NCBI GenBank assembly: GCA_000153745.1
Contig: DS022282.1
Coordinates: 1,262,066 to 1,326,065 of the forward strand
From: Rhodobacterales bacterium HTCC2255
GTDB taxonomy: Bacteria; Pseudomonadota; Alphaproteobacteria; Rhodobacterales; Rhodobacteraceae
Direction: 5' to 3'
Length of the DNA: 64,000 nt
Part shown: positions 1 through 9,205 of the stretch, in pieces
How the letters are laid out: each line of letters starts with the position of its first letter
How positions within the stretch are numbered: the stretch's first letter is position 1
Translations under genes and position numbers: made by a program
The notes under the pieces: generated by a model
Seen by the model: the letters and a program-made list of their open reading frames with translations, nothing else
The model's database searches: none
Told to the model about the DNA's origin: nothing

Positions 1-129
1 CCAAGCACTAGGCGCATCCAAATATCTAATATTGTCAGCAACTGCTACGTACTGAGATAGAACCGTAACCACTAAAATACTTATGATTAGCTTTATAAAT
101 AAATAGCTCTGAAAATAACTTACTCTCAT
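1..129 (-). CDS. Partial CDS, N-terminus of a secreted or membrane-anchored protein
   Basis: From an ATG at 129 the frame stays open to the window edge (43 codons seen). The protein begins MRVSYFQ, then has a hydrophobic run at about residues 10-25 (LFIKLIISILVVTVLS) followed by a polar stretch beginning VAVADNIRY. This reads as a Sec signal peptide or signal anchor, with a possible cleavage after AVA. Only 7 bases separate it from the stop of the glycosyltransferase gene before it, so it probably belongs to the same polysaccharide transcript. Too little is visible to name a family; an envelope or polysaccharide-processing protein is a guess from context. Confidence 0.5.
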   Translation of the reverse strand, partial: MRVSYFQSYLFIKLIISILVVTVLSQYVAVADNIRYLDAPSAW

Positions 130-136
130 TGCCAAT

Positions 137-1297
137 CTATTCCTTTAGCTCGTGGTATAAACCTAAATAACGAGTGCCAAAAAGTTTAAAATTTTCAATA
201 TTTGACTCTTTTCGCTTTAAGCATACCGAACGGTAAAGAGTTTGGAAGGTAGGGTTCTCGATCAAGTTGGAGCAAAATTCGACAAGGTTCACAACATCAT
301 TTGAAAAATAAAGCTGGTTGTCATCTTCATTTAGCTCTGATAATTCAATTTCCTGATCAGTTGACTCAATTCCAATCAAACAACAACCGGCATCCAGCGC
401 CATCATTCCAGATACTCCTGACTCTCCCGCTACAGTAGCTACTAATGCAATATCATTTTCAGAATATATGTCTCGCGCATTATTAACGTATCCACATAGA
501 GTCACGAAATCTTCTAGACTTTCTTTCACAACAATGTCTTTAACTAAATTAAAATCCTCACCATCACCACATAATGAAAAATTTATGTGGTACCCATAAC
601 TCACTAGTCCACGTATCACATCTAACATTACGTCGATTTTTTTTTCAAAAAACCTAACACGCGACACTGTACATATATTAATTACGTCTTTTTCACTAAA
701 GGATGTCCTTGGCACCTCTAATATTCCCGAAGCATAGCCAAACGGAATAAAGGAAATGGGGACTTTCGGCGCATACCTCCTTATCACCTTAATGTCTTCT
801 TCAAAAATTTCCGTGACTAAATGATCACAATTTCTCCAAGACCAAATATTTATTAATTTCGATATTGGTTTTAGTAAATGAGTATTGGTATGAAAGGTTT
901 CTAAAAAAATTGGTTTTTGTTTTGAAAAAAACCTCCAAAACCTCAGAAAAAAAAGACTGTATCCCGGAAGCGTTAGGTTTACGTGAACGATATCAATCTT
1001 CCCTTTCGTTATTTTACGCCATATAATTAACGAATAAAACGGCATTAGAAGGTAGGAAAAGTAATTTCTTATTCGGCGTAAAGAAGACAAATAGAGTATT
1101 TTTCTTTTGAAAATATACTCAATACTAACAGGCTTCTCATGCAGCCTATCAATATGTTCCGCAGCTTCATACACATCATGAAATGCTAAAACACCAACTC
1201 TAAAAGATTCTTTTTCTGATATTTCAATTGAAAGTTCAACGATAAGCTCTTCCGCACCGCCCTTCCCAAGATGCGGAATAAGGTACAATACATTCAT
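137..1297 (-). CDS. Glycosyltransferase, family 4 type (GT-B fold)
   Basis: Likely transfers a sugar from a nucleotide donor to a growing surface polysaccharide at the inner membrane. The N-terminus MNVLYLIPHLGKGGAEEL is the usual GT4 opening with its glycine-rich GKGGAE loop. The C-terminal half starts near DVINICTVSRVRFFEKKID and holds the donor-binding region around ESGVSGMMALDAGCCLIG, where the expected glutamate is visible. The 386-residue length is normal. The ATG at 1297 overlaps the TGA of the upstream glycosyltransferase gene (ATGA), which favours it over the in-frame GTG at 1309. Donor and acceptor cannot be read from the sequence. Confidence 0.85.
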   Translation of the reverse strand: MNVLYLIPHLGKGGAEELIVELSIEISEKESFRVGVLAFHDVYEAAEHIDRLHEKPVSIEYIFKRKILYLSSLRRIRNYFSYLLMPFYSLIIWRKITKGKIDIVHVNLTLPGYSLFFLRFWRFFSKQKPIFLETFHTNTHLLKPISKLINIWSWRNCDHLVTEIFEEDIKVIRRYAPKVPISFIPFGYASGILEVPRTSFSEKDVINICTVSRVRFFEKKIDVMLDVIRGLVSYGYHINFSLCGDGEDFNLVKDIVVKESLEDFVTLCGYVNNARDIYSENDIALVATVAGESGVSGMMALDAGCCLIGIESTDQEIELSELNEDDNQLYFSNDVVNLVEFCSNLIENPTFQTLYRSVCLKRKESNIENFKLFGTRYLGLYHELKE

Positions 1298-2274
1298 CTT
1301 AAAAGCCACTTAAAGGCTACTTTTTGTAAATTTAATACTCGATATATCTTGCCTAATAACTTACAAAACATAGGTGGGCTGTGAAATAAAATCATAAAAG
1401 GAATTCGATATGAAAAACCTATCGGAATGTTAGCCAAAAAGAACTCATAATCTTCTCGGTTTCGTTCATAGCCAGTCTTCTTACCAATATACAACTTGCG
1501 TAAAAGGTTAGGATATATGAATTTTTTTGCGTTAATATTAAATTGGCTACCTAGAACTGGTGTTAACGAAGTGACAATCTCAAGCATGCTCTTAATAATA
1601 TAAACAGATTGCCCGTTAGTATTAACCTCCGTACTAGTAGAGTTACCTGCATTTATTACTATAGGCCTACTAATTACATACACTGGCTTATTAATGCTAT
1701 ATTCCAGAAAAACCCCTAACTGTAACCAGTAAGAACCATAGTATTTCTTAGCTTTTACTGAAAGAAAATGCTCTCTAGAGTGAACTACGGCGGATAGAAA
1801 ATTCATATTTAGGCCTGCAATATTTGTTAGTTCGGCTGCTGAGTTAACTAACTGGTCACTTTCTAAATGAATTACTGAATCTTTTATCATCACTTTATTT
1901 TCTGGACATATTGAAAAATTGCATAACACACCAACCAAATCAGGATTTTTGCTTAAAACAGTTAAGACTTCTTGAACTGCTCCGTCTGCCAGAATGTCGT
2001 CATCCCCAATTATCCATACATATTTACTTCTTGCCAATCTCACACATTCTGCAAAATTAAAATCTGGACCAATATTTTTTTCATGCGAAATGACTCTTAA
2101 TCGAGCTATTTTTGACTTATAGCTATCTACGACCTCAAGAGTTTTATCCATAGATGCATTATCTAGGACAAGCACTTCAATCTCAGGAAAAAGTCTTAAG
2201 TTCTGAACAAGACTATCTAACAACGGTCTGATCCGCAAAGCACCGTTGTACACTGGAAGAGCTATTGTAATCAT
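1294..2274 (-). CDS. Glycosyltransferase, family 2 type (GT-A fold)
   Basis: Predicted inverting glycosyltransferase that uses a nucleotide sugar. The N-terminus MITIALPVYNG, the EVLVLDNASMDKT nucleotide-binding strand and the WIIGDDDIL motif with its metal-binding aspartates (about residues 92-100) are classic GT2 features. The C-terminal third is variable and probably contacts the acceptor. GGAG sits about 7-8 bases upstream of the ATG. It is coupled to the downstream GT4 gene by an ATGA overlap and starts 22 bases after the ABC transporter gene, so the two transferases probably act on the same lipid-linked intermediate. The specificity is unknown. Confidence 0.87.
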   Translation of the reverse strand: MITIALPVYNGALRIRPLLDSLVQNLRLFPEIEVLVLDNASMDKTLEVVDSYKSKIARLRVISHEKNIGPDFNFAECVRLARSKYVWIIGDDDILADGAVQEVLTVLSKNPDLVGVLCNFSICPENKVMIKDSVIHLESDQLVNSAAELTNIAGLNMNFLSAVVHSREHFLSVKAKKYYGSYWLQLGVFLEYSINKPVYVISRPIVINAGNSTSTEVNTNGQSVYIIKSMLEIVTSLTPVLGSQFNINAKKFIYPNLLRKLYIGKKTGYERNREDYEFFLANIPIGFSYRIPFMILFHSPPMFCKLLGKIYRVLNLQKVAFKWLLR

Positions 2275-2296
2275 AAGTCATCTCCAAATAAAAATA

Positions 2297-4084
2297 TCAT
2301 TTTGTCGACCCAAAAAATTCGGGATGCCTTAGTTGTAACTCCAAAAAAGAACCAAAGTCTTTAATTACCCCATGTTCGAGTAAAAATATTTTGTCGCATT
2401 TTTTTACTGACTCTAACCGATGGGCCACTATTAGTATCGTACTTTCGCCCGCCAAACTATTAATAGTATCCATCACCTGTCTCTCACTTACGCCATCCAA
2501 GGCGCTTGTAGCTTCGTCAAAGACTATAATGTCAGGCTTGCTATAAATTGCTCTTGCAATTGCGATTCTTTGCCGTTGACCGCCCGAAAGCTTCACCCCA
2601 CGCTCCCCCAGTTCAGTATCTAGACCATAATCCATCAAGTTTACGACATCTGCCAAATGCGATGACTCCAGAGCTTTCAGCACCTTGTCATCACAAATAT
2701 TTTCAATGCCAACACCTAGCGCTACATTATCTCTGATAGTGCCGTCAGTTAGAAATATATCCTGATGAACAACTGCCATGTTTAAATCTGAACCATTACT
2801 CTTCTTACCAAAGCCTATTGTTCCAGAAGTTGCCTCTAACAGACCACACACTAAGTCCATCAATGTACTCTTACCTGAGCCAGACGAACCTATAAAACCT
2901 ACCATTTCCCCGGTATTCACTACGAAAGACATGTCCTTTATGGCTATATTATCAGCTTCATAGCTGAATGTAAGGTTTCTTACATCGATCGCAACCTTAC
3001 TATCGGGCAATGGGTGACTTTTTTTAACATTACCTCGCCTGATATCTGCCCTATCCTCGTTATCAAGCATTAGGTCATCACGAATTATATAGAACGATTC
3101 AGAGTTACCTCTAACGTGTGCAAGAGCTACATATATCTGCTGCACACTTGGTAAAACCTTGAGTCCAGCAAGCGCATACGCTGTCATGATTGCCAGCAAA
3201 CCCCCAATATTCCTATCATTTTCTATATACAGATATAAAACAATACCTGTCATTGAACCAAAAGCTAGCAACTCTATGAGGTATCTAGGCCCTTGCGCTA
3301 AAGCAACATTCAAGCCTTTTGCTCTGGACAGCATAATCCCATGCTTATTAAACGCTCGGGGATACCCTTCAAGCCGACGTAGAATTATCAGATCTCGTAT
3401 CCCCATTAAGCCTTCTGATAGGATCCTGAAGCGCTTTGAATATGTATCTGAAATTATTTGACCATTCCATGCTAGTCGTTTCTTAACAACTTTATACAAA
3501 ATCATATATACAAAAAGAAACACCAATCCCGCCACAATTGCTACGTGAGGATCCTGAATCACGAACGCAACTAAAAAAATCAAAACTAAAACTATTTTTG
3601 AGTTCATCATCATAATGGGGAGCATAACCAAATCAGCAAAACGCTGACTTTCCACTGCAATCTGCTTGGTCATATCAGCTGAATTTCTATTTGCATGAAA
3701 TGTCCATGATGAGCCCATGTAATTTTCAAACAATCTGTCAGCAAAATTTACCCCAATTGATGCAGAAAATATGGCAAGTCGGTAAGTCAAATAAATGGAA
3801 CATATTGCGCTTGCACTCATAATAAAGAGAGAAGTCAATCCAAGGAATATAATAAGTTCTTTAGTGTTATATAAAGTCATGAAATCAAGATATCCAATAG
3901 TAGATACTGTTTCTCTTAGCGCGCCTGGATTACCAACTGCTTGCATAAATGGCATCACAGACGCCACACCTGTTATCTCGAATACAGCACTCATAAGAAT
4001 AAGAAGCTGCATTTTATATAGCTTAAGTCTTTGTGGTGGACTGAAGATCTTAAAAATATCACGAAATAGTGTTGGAAATGACAT
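2297..4084 (-). CDS. ABC transporter half-transporter, fused membrane and ATPase domains (MsbA/PglK-like)
   Basis: Type IV (exporter-fold) ABC protein of about 595 residues. The N-terminal 300 or so residues hold about six hydrophobic segments. The ATPase domain shows Walker A GSSGSGKST, the signature LSGGQRQR, Walker B IIVFDEATSALD and the H-loop VAHR. Relatives flip lipid A-core (MsbA) or lipid-linked oligosaccharides (PglK). Because it stands between nucleotide-sugar enzymes and glycosyltransferases, and no Wzx-like or Wzm/Wzt-like gene is visible, it may flip the undecaprenyl-linked glycan made here. The start is the ATG at 4084 with AAAGG upstream; a TTG one codon earlier is less likely. 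Confidence 0.85.
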   Translation of the reverse strand: MSFPTLFRDIFKIFSPPQRLKLYKMQLLILMSAVFEITGVASVMPFMQAVGNPGALRETVSTIGYLDFMTLYNTKELIIFLGLTSLFIMSASAICSIYLTYRLAIFSASIGVNFADRLFENYMGSSWTFHANRNSADMTKQIAVESQRFADLVMLPIMMMNSKIVLVLIFLVAFVIQDPHVAIVAGLVFLFVYMILYKVVKKRLAWNGQIISDTYSKRFRILSEGLMGIRDLIILRRLEGYPRAFNKHGIMLSRAKGLNVALAQGPRYLIELLAFGSMTGIVLYLYIENDRNIGGLLAIMTAYALAGLKVLPSVQQIYVALAHVRGNSESFYIIRDDLMLDNEDRADIRRGNVKKSHPLPDSKVAIDVRNLTFSYEADNIAIKDMSFVVNTGEMVGFIGSSGSGKSTLMDLVCGLLEATSGTIGFGKKSNGSDLNMAVVHQDIFLTDGTIRDNVALGVGIENICDDKVLKALESSHLADVVNLMDYGLDTELGERGVKLSGGQRQRIAIARAIYSKPDIIVFDEATSALDGVSERQVMDTINSLAGESTILIVAHRLESVKKCDKIFLLEHGVIKDFGSFLELQLRHPEFFGSTK

Positions 4085-4192
4085 CAAATTAAACCTTTAT
4101 TTTTTGTATCAGAAAATAAATTAAATTGATAAAAACTGAATCAACATTAAAGAGCTAAAATTATAAAAATATTAGTGAATTGAGGAATTATA

Positions 4193-5302
4193 CTATACGT
4201 TACTTACAGAAAAAGAGTTGCATACGTCTATTACCAGATCAATATGAGCAGTCTCCATAACAGGGCTAATAGGCAGGCTCAAAATTTCCTGATGAATTTT
4301 CTCTGTAATGGGAAGACTCAGATGTCCTAATTCACGGTACGCCAACTGTCCATGCGAAGGTATAGGATAGTGAATCAATGTTTGGATGCCATGGCTGCTG
4401 AGCAGCGTTGCCAATTCCTCTCTAAACATAGTGCTAATGACAAAAAGATGGTAAACATTATTCAAACCATCTAAAGGTGCAATTCGAATATTTGGGTTAT
4501 CAATTCTTTTATAATATTCTTTTGCTATAGCCCTTCTTCTATTATTGTCACTATCTAAGGTCTTCAATTTTACAGACAGCATAGCAGCTTGAATTTCGTC
4601 TAAACGGCTATTAACACCTTTGATATTGTTAACATATTTCCGTTCGCTACCGTAATTGCCAATTGCCCTGATGGTATTTGCCAACGCTGAATCAGATGTC
4701 ACAACAGCACCCGCATCACCAAGGGCACCTAAATTCTTTCCGGGATAAAAACTAAATGCAGCGGCATCACTCCAAGATCCTACCATTTTACCATCACAAA
4801 AAACCCCGTGGGCCTGAGCTCCATCCTCTAACACCAATAAATCATACACCTTAGCAATTGCCATTATCTCACGCATTGGAGCACTTCGACCATACAAATG
4901 AACTGGCAATATGACTTTTGTCCTAGAAGTAATTGCTTTCTCGATATTTTTGACGTCGATATTGAATGTGAAAGGATCTGGTTCAACAAATATTGGAGTT
5001 AGCCTATTTTCAGTGACCGATAATATAGTGGCAATATATGTATTTGCTGGTACCAATACCTCGTCGCCATCTTTAAGTTTTCCTAACTCTTTCCAGGCAC
5101 GCATGGTTAATGTCAAAGCGTCAAGGCCGTTGGCAACCCCTATACAGTGATCAGAGTCACAGTACTCTGCAAACTCCCTCTCGAAATTGTTAAGATATTG
5201 TCCTTGAATATACCACCCAGAATCAATTACGTTAGAACACGCTTCAATCAGCTCTTGTTTATGTCGACTATTAATCGCTTTTAAATCAAGGAAAGGTATC
5301 AT
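4193..5302 (-). CDS. fdtB: dTDP-3-keto-6-deoxyhexose 3-aminotransferase (FdtB/QdtB-like)
   Basis: PLP-dependent aminotransferase of the DegT/DnrJ/EryC1 family that would convert the C3 ketone of a dTDP-6-deoxyhexulose to an amine. Lys189 in SFYPGKN is the Schiff-base lysine, and the LEDGAQAHG segment around Asp160 contacts the PLP ring nitrogen. The 369-residue length is normal. The gene is last in the run rmlB-rmlA-fdtA-fdtC-fdtB, coupled to fdtC by ATGA, which is what assigns it to 3-amino-3,6-dideoxy sugar synthesis rather than to C4 amination. Whether the sugar is galacto (Fuc3N) or gluco (Qui3N) depends on FdtA. Confidence 0.87.
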   Translation of the reverse strand: MIPFLDLKAINSRHKQELIEACSNVIDSGWYIQGQYLNNFEREFAEYCDSDHCIGVANGLDALTLTMRAWKELGKLKDGDEVLVPANTYIATILSVTENRLTPIFVEPDPFTFNIDVKNIEKAITSRTKVILPVHLYGRSAPMREIMAIAKVYDLLVLEDGAQAHGVFCDGKMVGSWSDAAAFSFYPGKNLGALGDAGAVVTSDSALANTIRAIGNYGSERKYVNNIKGVNSRLDEIQAAMLSVKLKTLDSDNNRRRAIAKEYYKRIDNPNIRIAPLDGLNNVYHLFVISTMFREELATLLSSHGIQTLIHYPIPSHGQLAYRELGHLSLPITEKIHQEILSLPISPVMETAHIDLVIDVCNSFSVSNV

Positions 5303-5763
5303 TTATTTAAATATCTCATTATTTTTGCTGGATTACCGACAACGACAGCGTGATTAGGGACATCTTTGACCACTACAGCGCCCGCTCCGATCATTGCATA
5401 TTCTCCAATAATTATGCCTGCCAAAATTGTCGCATTGGCCCCTATACTAGCACCTCTTCGTACTATAGTTTTGGGCACCACAGACTGATATTTTTGGGAG
5501 CGCGGAAATAGATCGTTCGTAAAGGTAACGCTAGGACCTACAAACACATCATCTTCAAGAGTAACCCCATCCCACAAAAATACACCCGACTTAATTGTAC
5601 ATCTGTCCCCAATAACAGCTCTGCCTTCGATCATGCTATGTGCACATATATTGCAATCTTTGCCAATTTGCGCCCCATCAAGAACCACAACAAACTGCCA
5701 AACTTTAGTCCCTTCCCCTATATTACATTTGGCCACATCGGCTTTTGGGTGCACGAAACTCAT
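5299..5763 (-). CDS. fdtC: Left-handed beta-helix sugar N-acyltransferase (FdtC/QdtC-like)
   Basis: Expected to transfer an acetyl group from acetyl-CoA to the 3-amino group of the dTDP-amino sugar made by the adjacent aminotransferase. The 154 residues are dominated by hexapeptide repeats ([40 protein letters not shown]), giving a trimeric left-handed beta-helix, and the chain ends with the familiar [12 protein letters not shown] loop with NDLFPRS matches sugar N-acetyltransferases of the WlbB/FdtC group. ATGA overlaps on both sides couple it to fdtA and fdtB. An acyl group other than acetyl cannot be excluded. Confidence 0.85.
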   Translation of the reverse strand: MSFVHPKADVAKCNIGEGTKVWQFVVVLDGAQIGKDCNICAHSMIEGRAVIGDRCTIKSGVFLWDGVTLEDDVFVGPSVTFTNDLFPRSQKYQSVVPKTIVRRGASIGANATILAGIIIGEYAMIGAGAVVVKDVPNHAVVVGNPAKIMRYLNK

Positions 5764-6158
5764 ATAACGGTATCCTTAAATTTAATGTAATCTCGAATAT
5801 AGTCACTTTCGTCGTAGTAATCACTTGCTAAGACCAAAAGGACGCAGTCGGCACTAAAATCGTGCATTTCATGCCACAACATAGGAGGAAGGTCGACAAC
5901 AACTTTGGAGGAATCCATAATTACGTCCTCTCTTTCTATTCCATCATCAAGTGTCATGCGGCAGCTACCAGCAACACAGACTGCAATTTGATGCAATTTT
6001 TTATGTGCATGAAGCCCTCTTGTAACACCCGGTCTAGTACCTAAAACGTAATATACTCTTTTAATGTCAAATGGAACGCCTGAAGTTTGATCCATGGCCA
6101 CTAAGCCACCTCTTTCATCACCCATTCTCGGGAAATCATATAACTTAGCAATAGTCAT
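5760..6158 (-). CDS. fdtA: dTDP-4-keto-6-deoxyglucose 3,4-ketoisomerase (FdtA/QdtA family, WxcM-like cupin)
   Basis: Small cupin (132 residues) that moves the keto group of dTDP-4-keto-6-deoxyglucose from C4 to C3. The signature [11 protein letters not shown] (His50 and His52 in the active site), the preceding IKRVYYVLG strand and the ending [17 protein letters not shown] are characteristic. From memory of the structural work, galacto-forming FdtA has an Arg and a His where gluco-forming QdtA has Tyr and Arg; this protein shows DERG (Arg16) and WHEM (His96), so it looks like FdtA. It is coupled by ATGA to both neighbours, and the absence of rmlC and rmlD fits this branch. Confidence 0.86.
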   Translation of the reverse strand: MTIAKLYDFPRMGDERGGLVAMDQTSGVPFDIKRVYYVLGTRPGVTRGLHAHKKLHQIAVCVAGSCRMTLDDGIEREDVIMDSSKVVVDLPPMLWHEMHDFSADCVLLVLASDYYDESDYIRDYIKFKDTVI

Positions 6159-7027
6159 GAATTTTCAACTATCAAGGATAAAAGGTATTGGCCATACGCT
6201 GTTTTAGCAAGCTCAGAGCCTTTTTGCTTCAACTTATCAACATCGATCCACCCTTGATTGAACGCAATCTCTTCTAGACAAGCCACTTTAAGCCCCTGAC
6301 GATGCTCAATGGTTTGAACAAACGAACCGGCTTCCAACAAACTGTCATGAGTGCCAGTATCTAGCCACGCAAACCCGCGGCCAAGAAGTTCAACAGAGAG
6401 ATCACCTCTGTTTAGATAAACATTGTTAATAGCGGTGATTTCTATTTCTCCACGGAGTGAAGGTTTGATGTCTTTAGCTATAGCCACAACATCATTATCA
6501 TAAAAATATAATCCTGTAACAGCATAATTGGATTTTGGATTTACAGGTTTCTCCTCCAACGACACAACAGACATTTTTTTATCAAATTCAACAACCCCAA
6601 AATGGCTTGGATCATTAACCTTATATCCGAATATAGTGGCGCCACTTTTAAGTTCAACTGTGGCCTTTAACATTGGAGTAAAGCCCTGACCATAAAAGAG
6701 ATTATCTCCAAGCACCAGCGCTACTTTATCTTTTCCAATAAATGACTCCCCTATTATAAAGGCCTCTGCTAGGCCATTGGGAGCGTGTTGTATTTCATAA
6801 TAAAAGGAAACGCCAAAGTCCTCTCCGGTACCAAGCAAACGCTTGTATGCTGACAAGTCATCCGGAGTGGTTATAATCAAAATGTCGCGTATTCCGGCCA
6901 ACATAAGGACCGAAATGGGGTAGTAAACCATTGGTTTATCATAAACTGGCAGTAATTGCTTTGACACTCCCTTAGTTACGGGATGAAGTCGCGTTCCAGA
7001 ACCTCCGGCTAACACTATTCCTTTCAT
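6155..7027 (-). CDS. rmlA: Glucose-1-phosphate thymidylyltransferase
   Basis: First step of dTDP-sugar synthesis: glucose-1-phosphate plus dTTP gives dTDP-glucose and pyrophosphate. The N-terminus [18 protein letters not shown] with [15 protein letters not shown], the [11 protein letters not shown] metal site and [13 protein letters not shown] are diagnostic of RmlA. The length of 290 is exactly typical of the family. It stands 23 bases downstream of rmlB and overlaps fdtA by ATGA. No rmlC or rmlD follows, so dTDP-rhamnose is not the product of this cluster as seen here. Confidence 0.95.
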   Translation of the reverse strand: MKGIVLAGGSGTRLHPVTKGVSKQLLPVYDKPMVYYPISVLMLAGIRDILIITTPDDLSAYKRLLGTGEDFGVSFYYEIQHAPNGLAEAFIIGESFIGKDKVALVLGDNLFYGQGFTPMLKATVELKSGATIFGYKVNDPSHFGVVEFDKKMSVVSLEEKPVNPKSNYAVTGLYFYDNDVVAIAKDIKPSLRGEIEITAINNVYLNRGDLSVELLGRGFAWLDTGTHDSLLEAGSFVQTIEHRQGLKVACLEEIAFNQGWIDVDKLKQKGSELAKTAYGQYLLSLIVENS

Positions 7028-7050
7028 AAATACTTTTTACTCCTCATAGA

Positions 7051-8073
7051 TTATTTTGTGACAGCCACACACCATTCTTTATTATCAAGATACCACAAAA
7101 CGGTCTTCCTAATGCCCGACTCAAATGTTTCACTAGGTTGCCAAGACAAATCTCTTGATATTTTAGCCGCATCAATAGCATAGCGTTTGTCATGACCAGG
7201 CCGGTCTTCTACATGAGTAATCTGACTAGTATATGATCGGTCAGCTAATGGAATTAATTCATCCAATAGATTACAGATCGTCATGACGACATCAATGTTT
7301 TTCTTTTCATTATGGCCACCTATGTTATAGGTCTGTCCAAGTTTACCTTTCGTGACAACTTTATAGAGCGCCTCAGCATGATCTTCTACATATAGCCAAT
7401 CACGCACTTGGTCACCAGCCCCATATATTGGTAATTTTTTTCCTTCTATAGCGTTATTAATAATCAGGGGTATCAGTTTTTCAGGAAACTGATACGGCCC
7501 ATAATTGTTTGAACAGTTACTAATAACGACTGGGAAATCATAGGTCCTAAACCAAGCTCGAACTAAATGATCCGAAGCAGCCTTTGATGCAGAGTATGGT
7601 GAACTAGGACAGTACGGGGTCTCCTCAGTGAATAACTCACCATCCTCTAAATCACCGTAGACCTCATCAGTTGATATGTGGTGAAATATAAATCGATCTT
7701 GTTTGTTCTTGTCTAAATTGGACCAATATGCCTTTGCAACCTCAAGCATATTATAGGTTCCGACGACGTTTGTCAGGATAAAGTCACTAGGACTATTAAT
7801 TGATCTATCCACATGGCTTTCAGCCGCTAAGTGCATAACTACATCTGGACTATGCTCACTAAACACCCGCACTAGCTCTTTCTTGTTACAAATATCCACT
7901 TGTTCAAAGGTATAGGCACTATTAGATGCTGTGCCTTGCAACGATTCTAGATTTCCTGCATAAGTCAATGCATCAATATTAACAACGCAATCATCGGTAT
8001 TTTGAAGAATAAATCGGATAACCGCTGATCCAATAAAACCCGCACCACCTGTAACTAGTACTTTTTTTGCCAT
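7051..8073 (-). CDS. rmlB: dTDP-glucose 4,6-dehydratase
   Basis: Extended short-chain dehydrogenase that turns dTDP-glucose into dTDP-4-keto-6-deoxyglucose using bound NAD. It shows the Rossmann motif GGAGFIGSA, the catalytic STDEVYGDL (Asp and Glu that remove the C6 hydroxyl), SPYSASK (Tyr and Lys of the SDR triad) and [18 protein letters not shown]. The 340-residue length is normal. It is the first gene of the dTDP block and is preceded by a 175-base gap, so a promoter may lie there, although I see no convincing consensus. Confidence 0.95.
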   Translation of the reverse strand: MAKKVLVTGGAGFIGSAVIRFILQNTDDCVVNIDALTYAGNLESLQGTASNSAYTFEQVDICNKKELVRVFSEHSPDVVMHLAAESHVDRSINSPSDFILTNVVGTYNMLEVAKAYWSNLDKNKQDRFIFHHISTDEVYGDLEDGELFTEETPYCPSSPYSASKAASDHLVRAWFRTYDFPVVISNCSNNYGPYQFPEKLIPLIINNAIEGKKLPIYGAGDQVRDWLYVEDHAEALYKVVTKGKLGQTYNIGGHNEKKNIDVVMTICNLLDELIPLADRSYTSQITHVEDRPGHDKRYAIDAAKISRDLSWQPSETFESGIRKTVLWYLDNKEWCVAVTK

Positions 8074-8248
8074 AATAGATCCAAATATAAAATTGAGAAT
8101 ATAGAATACAATCGGGAGACGAAAATATTGATTACGTCTTCACGGAAAACTACAAACTAAAAGTCGCCTAAACCGAATTAGAGTTTTTGTAACACCAAGA
8201 TATAAAAGCGGCATAATACCTCAAATAAGGTAATTTTCTAAAGGCATT

Positions 8249-9205
8249 TTACACTTTCAACCTTAAAAATTCTTTAATAGATTCCCGCAAAGAAATTGTA
8301 ATATGCAATTTTAAATCACTTTTTGCTGCGCTAATGTCGGGTATATAAACGTTTCGACCCTGAAAAGTGCTTCCCGTATTTTTAAATACCACCGGTTTAT
8401 CAGGGCTTAATATATCCCTAACAAGATATGCAAGATCAGATATCGATATAGCCTCATCAGACCCAACATTGTAAGCATGCCCGGCAACCCCTTCATCAAA
8501 AATACACAATAACCATTGAGCCAAATCAAATTGGTTCATATAGGACCTTAGAGGAGTGCCATCACCTCCTACATTTATTTCCGTGCCATAAAGCGCATCG
8601 TTGATGAAATTCCCCATAGCGTAGTGCGCGGTTAAGGGCAAATCTGGCCCTACAAAAGCAAAGCAGCGCGCTATTACGGTCTGAAGGTCATACTTATCTC
8701 TGTACAGACAGCATAAATGCTCAGCAGCGATCTTCCCTAACCCATAGGCACTCGAGGGGAATAATGGATCAGCCCGCCCTAAATAGTCTTCTGGTATTTT
8801 ATCAAGACCATCTGGCTGAGGCCCATAAACAGCCCCAGAACTCGTCAAAAGAAAGCGTCTTACATTATTTTCGACAGCGAAATTTAGTATGTTATTGGTA
8901 CCAATCGTAATGTCGTTATACGTTTTATAAGGAGTCAAAAACGCTCCATTAGTTGACTCTGTAGCAGCATGAATAATTCTGTCAATTTCAACATTTTTGG
9001 GTAGCGTCGAATACTCCAGTACGTCTCCCTCGAACAATTTCAACCAAGACAACTTGGAAAATTCAGGGTTTGAATCTAAAAAAAACTTCGGGCTACGGGT
9101 CAAAATCCCAACTTCTTCACTAAATGACCCCACCTCTTTCATTGCCATCCAATGTCGCAACAAGGCTCGACCGAAGAATCCAGTCCCTCCAGTAACAAAT
9201 ATCAT
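8249..9205 (-). CDS. NAD-dependent epimerase/dehydratase (extended SDR), last gene of the six-gene cassette
   Basis: Extended SDR of 318 residues with TGGTGFFG at 5-12, TSSGAVYG and the YGLGK triad motif, followed by a nucleotide-sugar type C-terminal domain with NVGSDEAISI. It would act on a nucleotide sugar at a keto or hydroxyl carbon. In yersiniose synthesis a reductase (YerF) follows the ThDP enzyme, so a role reducing the ketone left on a newly added branch is one option; C-epimerisation is another. It is coupled by ATGA to the upstream nucleotidyltransferase gene. The exact substrate cannot be read. Confidence 0.75.
   Translation of the reverse strand: MIFVTGGTGFFGRALLRHWMAMKEVGSFSEEVGILTRSPKFFLDSNPEFSKLSWLKLFEGDVLEYSTLPKNVEIDRIIHAATESTNGAFLTPYKTYNDITIGTNNILNFAVENNVRRFLLTSSGAVYGPQPDGLDKIPEDYLGRADPLFPSSAYGLGKIAAEHLCCLYRDKYDLQTVIARCFAFVGPDLPLTAHYAMGNFINDALYGTEINVGGDGTPLRSYMNQFDLAQWLLCIFDEGVAGHAYNVGSDEAISISDLAYLVRDILSPDKPVVFKNTGSTFQGRNVYIPDISAAKSDLKLHITISLRESIKEFLRLKV

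Noticed and set aside
2548-3461. Several plus-strand open frames inside the minus-strand ABC transporter gene
   Set aside because: They lack ribosome sites and recognisable motifs and lie entirely within a well-supported gene on the other strand.
6155-8073. dTDP-rhamnose pathway
   Set aside because: rmlA and rmlB are present but rmlC and rmlD are not; the following genes are those of 3-acetamido-3,6-dideoxyhexose synthesis.
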